From contig PGYA01000004.1 in assembly GCA_002839435.1 (NCBI GenBank), forward strand, positions 62,001 to 126,000: a DNA stretch of 64,000 nt, read 5' to 3'. Under the pieces are notes generated by a model. That model did no database searches, was not told the DNA's origin, and saw only the letters and a program-made list of their open reading frames with translations. Source of the DNA: Candidatus Riflebacteria bacterium HGW-Riflebacteria-2. GTDB lineage: Bacteria; Muiribacteriota; Ozemobacteria; Ozemobacterales; Ozemobacteraceae. This document shows, in pieces, positions 58,494-64,000 of this stretch. Position 1 is the first letter of the stretch; the number at the start of each line of letters is the position of its first letter. The translations under genes were made by a program, and so were the position numbers.

Positions 58494-60155
58494 ATGAGTA
58501 AATCTGGTATGTTCGCTGCCATAAAATCAGTTTTTATTGCTTCGTCAACTTCAAAATCGCAGGAAACCGTCAGAACCGGCCTGATTTTTGGCTTCATAAT
58601 AGCACTTCTGTCACTGCTGCTCCTGATGACCGGACTTTATAATGGTATCGACAGTTACATTAACACAATGGTTTTGCAGGTAGGCTTTCAGACGCCTGAA
58701 AAACAGAATGAAAGCGTGTGGATAGTCAAAAAGGATCAGGCAACTTCCGAGCTTCTCGAAAAGAATCCCGACCGTGAAGAATTTGCCTCGGTTTTTCGTT
58801 TTCTTGGGCAGCCCCAGATCGTTAAGAGGATGGAAGGCTATTCTGGCTCTGGCCTGAGACTGTTTCAGATTGATGTCGGTTGCTTCAAAGATTACAAAAA
58901 CATGCTGTTCAAAACCGGCTATGCCGAATGGGGTACTTTTGTAGATGCTTCGGATCAGGCTTCGGCAACTAGAGTAGACGCTTTTGATCTGAAAAAATGG
59001 CGTTCTGGCAGCAACCTTGTGCGCAAATACATTAATGAAAAGCCTGAGGAAAGGGCATACACAAGTCTTATCAAGGTTACCAGTCAGCTCTGGACACCTA
59101 CTGCCAAGTATGCCTTTTCGATTCTTGCCGGAGGTGGGCAACATTTGATAATGCCTACACTGACAACCGACTGGAGCAATCCTGAACTCAGAAGATTTTT
59201 GCAGTCGCAGATCGATAAGAATGCTGAGTCATCCGGAACAGGTGCCGAAAAGGTTCCTGAAGATCTGGAACCGGCAATTAAACTGCTAAAACGCTGGCAG
59301 AATCTGTTCTTAAATCTGCGAAGAGTTGATCCCCGGTTGATAATTTCGTTTTGCGACAGCCCGGGTGTTCTGTTCAGTGTTTCGTTTGATTTTTTTCTCG
59401 AACCGGCTCCGCCTGAATTTTTGGTAGAACCATCGTCGGTAATCGGATTCGACTTTGTTTTTCAGGGTGAGAAAAGACCGGCAACCGATGAAGCGCTCAT
59501 CGCAGCGATTGCTTCTTCTTCCGGCAAGGTCATTCTTGCCGCACATACAATGATGGAAGAAGACTTGCGGGGACACGCCGAGGATGATATTGAGGGTGAT
59601 AATGCTAACAGGTTAAGAAAAAAGGGAACCGCCAAATTTGTTCAACGTCTGATCGTGCCGCACGAAAAATTTATCCGGGGCAATGCGGAAACCGCAATGA
59701 TCGATATGGGAATCGGCAGCAAGGGGTTCGTTGACAAGGCACCCATGTTCATTGTCACCGAGCAGGCAAAGAAACTCATGCCTTCATTCAGCCTTAAGAT
59801 AGCCATGCTTGAACTCGATCGCCGTCACCCGGATATGAAACCCTCCTACACTGAAGAGATGACCAGGGTTCTCGCTGAAATCTACGACAGTGTTGCTTCA
59901 GGAACCTTTCGCGGGCCGTTGGTTATTCACGATAGACAAATACCGGTCGATAGCAGGGGATTTATGTTTATCGACTATGTGGGGTCTACCATAGTTGGAT
60001 CGACCGTTGACGCATCCAGAAACAAGGCTGCTATCAGCTCGGTTTCACTTTATGAGTGTTTCGATCGAAAAACCCTTGCTCATCTTCACCGTCAGATGCC
60101 GCACAAAAAAGCTTTGCTGCCCGAAAACGCCCACCGGCGAACCCTGGGTGTGTGA
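58494..60155 (+). CDS. CHASE2 sensor part of a frameshifted adenylate cyclase
   Basis: 553 residues from the ATG at 58494 (GAGAGGT upstream). One membrane helix (about 28-52, LIFGFIIALLSLLLLMTGLY) is followed by an extracytoplasmic CHASE2 domain (NLRRVDPRLIISFCDSPGVL, SGKVILAAHTMMEEDLRG, IDMGIGSKGFVDKAP). The frame ends early at 60155, before the last CHASE2 strand and the membrane helices. The missing part continues in the next frame (entry at 60052). One extra base, most likely in the A6 run at 60105-60110, explains the break. Lesion, sequencing indel or recoding cannot be told apart here. Confidence 0.75.
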   Translation: MSKSGMFAAIKSVFIASSTSKSQETVRTGLIFGFIIALLSLLLLMTGLYNGIDSYINTMVLQVGFQTPEKQNESVWIVKKDQATSELLEKNPDREEFASVFRFLGQPQIVKRMEGYSGSGLRLFQIDVGCFKDYKNMLFKTGYAEWGTFVDASDQASATRVDAFDLKKWRSGSNLVRKYINEKPEERAYTSLIKVTSQLWTPTAKYAFSILAGGGQHLIMPTLTTDWSNPELRRFLQSQIDKNAESSGTGAEKVPEDLEPAIKLLKRWQNLFLNLRRVDPRLIISFCDSPGVLFSVSFDFFLEPAPPEFLVEPSSVIGFDFVFQGEKRPATDEALIAAIASSSGKVILAAHTMMEEDLRGHAEDDIEGDNANRLRKKGTAKFVQRLIVPHEKFIRGNAETAMIDMGIGSKGFVDKAPMFIVTEQAKKLMPSFSLKIAMLELDRRHPDMKPSYTEEMTRVLAEIYDSVASGTFRGPLVIHDRQIPVDSRGFMFIDYVGSTIVGSTVDASRNKAAISSVSLYECFDRKTLAHLHRQMPHKKALLPENAHRRTLGV

Positions 60156-61422
60156 AGCCAGCGATTTCGACTTTTTCCCGACGCCTCTTGATTTGCATAC
60201 TCCTTGGCGTGTCCAGAAACAGCAGTTGATGGGGATTGAAATTCACGCCAACGCAATCATAAATATACTTGATAAGCGCTATATAGCGCATGCCGACTCG
60301 CGGCATACAGCTGTTGCCCTGTTTTTGTCGTGTCTGCTGCTCGGGTTTCTGCTCGACATTCTTACGCCGGTAGCTGGCGTTTTTTTGACCTTCGTTTTTA
60401 TGGGAGGCGCCTTATGGCACTCTTATACGTCCTATCATGTTGCCCGCCAGCTGTTCAACTGCTCGGCCCTGCTTTTCAGTTACCCGGCGATCTGGGCTAT
60501 CGCGACCCTGACCAATTATGTGCGCCAGCGCGTTCGCGCCCAGAAGACGAAAGACATGTTCTCGCGCTTCGTTGCAGCTGACGTCGTGCAATACATGCTC
60601 GACAACCCGGATATGGTCAAGCCGGGTGGCGAAAAGGTTGAGCTGACAATTTTCTTCTCAGACGTCGCCGGTTTTACTTCGATTTCTGAGGCTCTGACGC
60701 CTGAAGAACTTGTCGTTCTTCTCAATGAATATCTTGGCGCCATGACTGACCTGCTATTTGAATATGGCGGCACCCTTGACAAGTTTATTGGTGACGCTGT
60801 CATGGCCTTCTGGAATTTCCCGCGCAAACAAGATGACCACGCAGTTAGAGGCTGTCTCTGTGCCCTCGCCATGCAGCGCAAAATCAATGAGCTCCAGATT
60901 GGTTGGGCGGAAAGGGGTCTGCCGCGAGTTTCTGCCCGTGCCGGCCTGAATACGGCCAACGTTGTTGTCGGCTATATGGGCTCTTCAAAGGCCCAGATGA
61001 ACTTTACCTGTATGGGCGACGGCGTAAACCTTGCGTCACGTCTTGAAGGCGCTAACAAGGAATACGGTACCGCGCTCATGGTAAGCGATGCCACCTTTCA
61101 GAGAGCCAAACATGTCGTTGTTGGCCGCTTCCTTGATTTCCTGGCGGTCAAGGGTAAAAAAGAACCGGTCAAGGTGCATGAACTTGTTTGCGAAGTCGGC
61201 AATGAACCGCCCGGCTGGAACGAGTTGATCGAACTGTATGACCGGGCGATCCAGCTCCATCTTGAGCGCAAATGGGACGAAGCCATCGCGACATTTGAGC
61301 AGATCCTCGCCCGCTGGCCAGATGACGGCCCAAGTCACACCTACATCGCCAGGTGCAACGAATACAAGCAGGCCCCGCCGCCAGAAGGATGGGATGGCAG
61401 GTATATCCTGACCCACAAATAA
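60052..61422 (+). CDS. Class III adenylate cyclase part of the frameshifted CHASE2 protein
   Basis: In this frame the end of CHASE2 is visible (GIEIHANAIINILDKRYI), then three membrane helices (about 85-165) and a class III cyclase domain: metal-binding Asp in FFSDVAGFTS and KFIGDAVMAF, with the Lys of KFIGD and the Asp of FTCMGDGVNLASRLE matching adenylate specificity. A TPR-like tail (LERKWDEAIATFEQILARWP) ends it. The ATG at 60052 has no ribosome-binding site and lies inside the CHASE2 frame, so independent translation is doubtful; the frame is open back to at least 59995. It produces cAMP if expressed as one protein. Confidence 0.8.
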   Translation: MSVSIEKPLLIFTVRCRTKKLCCPKTPTGEPWVCEASDFDFFPTPLDLHTPWRVQKQQLMGIEIHANAIINILDKRYIAHADSRHTAVALFLSCLLLGFLLDILTPVAGVFLTFVFMGGALWHSYTSYHVARQLFNCSALLFSYPAIWAIATLTNYVRQRVRAQKTKDMFSRFVAADVVQYMLDNPDMVKPGGEKVELTIFFSDVAGFTSISEALTPEELVVLLNEYLGAMTDLLFEYGGTLDKFIGDAVMAFWNFPRKQDDHAVRGCLCALAMQRKINELQIGWAERGLPRVSARAGLNTANVVVGYMGSSKAQMNFTCMGDGVNLASRLEGANKEYGTALMVSDATFQRAKHVVVGRFLDFLAVKGKKEPVKVHELVCEVGNEPPGWNELIELYDRAIQLHLERKWDEAIATFEQILARWPDDGPSHTYIARCNEYKQAPPPEGWDGRYILTHK

Positions 61423-61442
61423 CCTCTTTTCTCTATCGTGCT

Positions 61443-61456
61443 CGTAATCGTAATCG
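61443..61456. repeat. Short TAATCG hexamer repeat
   Basis: CGTAATCGTAATCG, two copies of the hexamer that forms the 11-copy tract at 47281. It lies in the gap after the adenylate cyclase gene. Confidence 0.8.
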
Positions 61457-61711
61457 CCGCTGGCATGATTGGCACAGTTTTTTTTGAGCGATTAAACCAT
61501 GCATCGACAAATGGATGCTGCGACTTCGCTTTGCTTCGCGCAGAATGTGACTGAAAAGTGTGCAATCGCACTCCCAATCACTTTCTATCTCTTCCCGGTA
61601 ACAGACCTGCGTCAAATTATTAAAAAAAATAGTGCCTGATGACAGTAAAGTGTGATAATTATTGTTTGACCGCCGTTCTGGACAAAACAGCCATACACAA
61701 TCAGGAACAGA

Positions 61712-62932
61712 ATGAAACCAGAATTTGATTATCACAGATTTATTGACAACGCCATGGTCGTGGAAACTGCCGAGCAGTTGGAAGCTTTTTTCAAACGTGC
61801 CGAAGGCAGCGATATAATAGCGCTTGATGTTGAATCAGCCGGGTTCTATCGCTATTATTCCCGGGTAAATCTCATTCAGATTGCCACCAGAGCCGAAGCC
61901 GCTATTATTGACCCACAGAAAATCAAAGATTTTTCAAGTTTCCAGAAGTTCGCAGCTTCCAGCAGCTGCATCTGGCTCTTCCACGGCGGTGATTACGATA
62001 TTTCGATGCTGGCGCGCGACCTCGAAATCTATATTCCACGCATGTTCGATACCCGTAAGGCCGCCGAATTTCTCGGTCAGCGAGAACTTGGTCTCAGAGC
62101 GCTGACCGAAAAATATCTCGGCTTCACCCTGGATAAGCGATTGCAGCGCTGCGACTGGTCTCGCCGTCCTTTGACGCCGGCGATGAAGGAATACGGTCTG
62201 CTTGACGCCGTCTGTCTCGTGCCCATATTTGATTTCATGGTTCGTGAGCTCGATGATCTTGGCCGCCTCGACTGGACTATGCAGGAATGTGAATATATAG
62301 CCCGTGCCTCAAGAGAAGTCTCTCCACCAAAGCGTAATCCATATGCTTTTCGCATTAAGGGTTCTTCGCGACTGTCTCCCCGATCTCTGGCCGTGTTGCG
62401 CTCGGTATGGGAGCTTCGCGAAAAAATCGCCGAGCGTCAGGATCGTGCCTCGTTCATGCTTCTCAGCAATCAGGCCCTGCTAGAAATTGCCCGCCAGATC
62501 CCGCGCACTGTCTCCGGGCTTTCAGTTATAAAACATATCGGTCGTGATTTTCTTAACCGCTATGGCCAGGATTTGCAGGCTGCCATACGCGAAGGCATCG
62601 AATCCGATCTGACCGATCTCGAACCGCCGCCGCGCCCGCGGGAACGCCATGAACTGCTCAATGCCTGGGAAGGCGAGCTTGCCAAGGCGTTGCGTGAAAT
62701 ACGCGATGAGGTAGCCGGTCGATTGCAGATTCCAGCGCCTGTTCTTGCTCCAACCCATGCTTTGTATGACCTTGCAAAGTTGCGTCCGGAAACAATGGGG
62801 CAGCTGGTGCAGAGCGAGATACTGCACGAATGGCAGGCTCGGCAGCTTGGTGATGGATTTCTTGCCGTTTTGCAGCAGGAACCGCCGCAAAAGATTCGCA
62901 AAAGCCGCCGCCGTCGCCGTCGCCCTATCTGA
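61712..62932 (+). CDS. rnd: Ribonuclease D
   Basis: 406 residues. DEDD exonuclease domain: Asp and Glu of exo I in IIALDVESAGFYRYYSRVNL, Asp of exo II in WLFHGGDYDISMLARDLEIY, and the Tyr and Asp of exo III in MKEYGLLDAVCLVPI. An HRDC domain follows (about 225-300, VLRSVWELREKIAERQDRAS, PRTVSGLSVIKHIGRDFL). The C-terminus is a basic tail (KIRKSRRRRRRP). RNase D trims tRNA 3' ends. AGGAAC lies upstream of the ATG. It is a single gene with a 289-base gap before it in which no other gene is seen. Confidence 0.9.
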   Translation: MKPEFDYHRFIDNAMVVETAEQLEAFFKRAEGSDIIALDVESAGFYRYYSRVNLIQIATRAEAAIIDPQKIKDFSSFQKFAASSSCIWLFHGGDYDISMLARDLEIYIPRMFDTRKAAEFLGQRELGLRALTEKYLGFTLDKRLQRCDWSRRPLTPAMKEYGLLDAVCLVPIFDFMVRELDDLGRLDWTMQECEYIARASREVSPPKRNPYAFRIKGSSRLSPRSLAVLRSVWELREKIAERQDRASFMLLSNQALLEIARQIPRTVSGLSVIKHIGRDFLNRYGQDLQAAIREGIESDLTDLEPPPRPRERHELLNAWEGELAKALREIRDEVAGRLQIPAPVLAPTHALYDLAKLRPETMGQLVQSEILHEWQARQLGDGFLAVLQQEPPQKIRKSRRRRRRPI

Positions 62933-62933
62933 C

Positions 62934-62954
62934 ACTATTTGCGTTACAAATAGT
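62934..62954 (+). other. Hairpin directly after the rnd stop
   Basis: Perfect 8-bp stem ACTATTTG / CAAATAGT with a five-base loop, starting two bases past the stop. There is no U-tract, so it is a weak terminator or a 3'-end stabiliser. Confidence 0.45.
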
Positions 62955-63057
62955 ATGCATTGCAGTAGAAACTACTCTGTGCTTCTAATGGTTGGCCAGC
63001 TGGTTTGCGAAAAAATGGCGAGCTCAGGGTTACAAAACACTTTTTTTTCAGAAACTA

Positions 63058-63086
63058 TTGCGTAGCGGTGTACCAATCCGTATAAT
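63058..63086 (+). promoter_or_regulatory. Strong promoter of the C25 protease gene
   Basis: TTGCGT, a 17-base spacer, then a perfect TATAAT. The leader would be about 43 bases and ends in AGGAGG seven bases before the TTG start. This is the best sigma-70-type promoter match in the window. Confidence 0.7.
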
Positions 63087-63135
63087 CAAAATACTAAGCT
63101 TTTATAAGTATGACAAGTAATTAGGAGGAAAGAGC

Positions 63136-64000
63136 TTGAAACGTTTTACCAGTTTGTTTATCGTTCTTTGTCTGCTCGGCTCTGGCGCCGCTTTTGCCGC
63201 TGGAGTGTCTGTTAGCACTGCGCGTGGTTATTCTACCACTCTGACCATTGATTGTCCCAAGGTTGAATTGACTGAAGCTCAGGTTCTGGGTGCCAAGGCC
63301 TATCTGGTATCTGCTCCCGAAGCATCTCTCTCTTCAGACAAAGACGCCCCGACCCTGCCGGTCTATACCGCCATGGTCATGGTAGACCCGGTTCGTCGCC
63401 CGGTTTTCCAGGTTAACAGCCTTGAATCCGAAGTAATCGAACTTGATGCACGTGTAATGCCCAGCAAAGGCAACTTTACCCGCAACATCAGCCCCGCTGA
63501 CGTGCCTTATAACTTTGGCCCGGCTTATGAAGCCAACACCTGGTATCCCGCTGACAAAGACCTTGTCACCATGGGCGAACCTTTTATCTTCCGCGATATC
63601 CGCGGTGTAAACATGATCGTTAACCCCGTTCAGTATAATCCAGTACAGAACAAGCTCAGAATCCACAAGAAGATACAGGTTTCCATCAATGCTGACGAAA
63701 AAGCTTCTAAGAACACCATGAAGAAGTCAAACCCGATCAGCAAAGTATTCGAACCCATCTATAAAAACACTTTCGTTAACTACAAAGAAGCCGCTCGCCG
63801 CCTTCCCCGTCTTGACGAAAATGGCCGCCTCCTCATCATCTGCTACGACGATTTCATGAACGCCATGAAACCCTTCGTAGACTGGAAGAAGAAAATTGGT
63901 ATCAATGTTAAACTGGTTCCGCTCAGCGAAGTTGGCAAGACCAATACCGAAATTCAGGCTTTCATCAATGATGAATTCAATCAGGGTGCTCTTACTCATG
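63136..64000 (+). CDS. Gingipain-like C25 cysteine protease, 5' part
   Basis: The gene starts at a TTG (63136) with AGGAGG seven bases upstream and runs open to the window edge (288 codons seen). A Sec signal peptide (KRFTSLFIVLCLLGSGAAFA) is followed by a beta-rich region matching the C25 propeptide (VLGAKAYLVSAPEASLSS, LPVYTAMVMVDPVRRPVFQV, FIFRDIRGVNMIVNPVQYNP). From about residue 230 the start of the peptidase C25 domain appears (GRLLIICYDDFMNAMKPFVD, WKKKIGINVKLVPLSEVGKT). The catalytic His and Cys lie beyond the window. It is predicted to be a secreted or cell-surface protease. The strong promoter suggests high expression. Confidence 0.85.
   Translation, partial: MKRFTSLFIVLCLLGSGAAFAAGVSVSTARGYSTTLTIDCPKVELTEAQVLGAKAYLVSAPEASLSSDKDAPTLPVYTAMVMVDPVRRPVFQVNSLESEVIELDARVMPSKGNFTRNISPADVPYNFGPAYEANTWYPADKDLVTMGEPFIFRDIRGVNMIVNPVQYNPVQNKLRIHKKIQVSINADEKASKNTMKKSNPISKVFEPIYKNTFVNYKEAARRLPRLDENGRLLIICYDDFMNAMKPFVDWKKKIGINVKLVPLSEVGKTNTEIQAFINDEFNQGALTH

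Noticed and set aside
61467..61486. TGGCAC followed by a T-run, as a sigma-54 promoter
   Set aside because: The -12 GC element is missing at the required spacing.

Overview
The window is a dense stretch of a bacterial chromosome with about 50 protein genes and no rRNA, recognisable tRNA, insertion sequence, CRISPR array or prophage. The cell appears to be a motile diderm: there is a long flagellar/chemotaxis operon, type IV pilin-like proteins, a predicted outer-membrane beta-barrel, a lipoprotein and FecR-domain exported proteins. The flagellar set (flgD, TIGR02530 gene, flgE, flbD, fliL, fliM, fliY, cheY, fliO-R, flhB, flhA, flhG, flhF) resembles that of spirochaetes and Firmicutes more than that of enteric bacteria. 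Together with a gingipain-like C25 protease gene and tandem FecR proteins, this suggests an uncultured non-proteobacterial lineage, possibly Candidatus Riflebacteria. That placement is a guess from gene content.

Layout. 1-8.6 kb: the tail of an unknown gene, then lysS, a cold-shock protein, ruvC with two unknown partners, a PmtA-like methyltransferase, two unknown envelope proteins and two prepilins. 8.7-13.4 kb (+): alaS, ruvX, a DUF6941 protein and a HEAT-repeat protein. 13.4-36.4 kb (-): one almost uninterrupted flagellar/chemotaxis operon of about 20 genes, from fliK to cheA and a second CheA-like protein that lacks the kinase core. 36.4-36.9 kb: a non-coding divergent region with a palindromic repeat and a candidate sigma-28-like promoter. 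36.9-46.9 kb (+): an envelope cluster with an M23 peptidase, two paralogous FecR/coiled-coil proteins, a beta-barrel protein and a lipoprotein. 47.0-53.5 kb: a perfect hexanucleotide microsatellite next to a promoter, a HAMP sensor without output domain, a transporter-HEAT fusion, a PhnD-like binding protein and a degenerate TIM-barrel protein. 53.5-61.4 kb (+): a TPR protein, a 36-residue membrane protein, a histone-H1-like/DUF4912 fusion, a GH57 glucan enzyme and a CHASE2-adenylate cyclase split by a one-base frameshift. 61.7-64 kb: RNase D and the start of a C25 protease.

How the genes fit together. The minus-strand operon could supply the flagellar export gate, C-ring, hook and placement GTPases plus chemotaxis output. 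The three-gene unit at 47.4-52.3 kb looks like a sensing/transport module whose partners are not obvious. DUF4912 and GH57 probably act in alpha-glucan storage. The adenylate cyclase may link an exported sensor to cAMP. The least described parts are the FecR-FecR-barrel-lipoprotein cluster, the sensor/transporter-HEAT/PhnD module with its microsatellite, the kinase-less CheA, the P-loop-less FlhG-like protein and two apparent +1 frameshifts in A-rich tracts.
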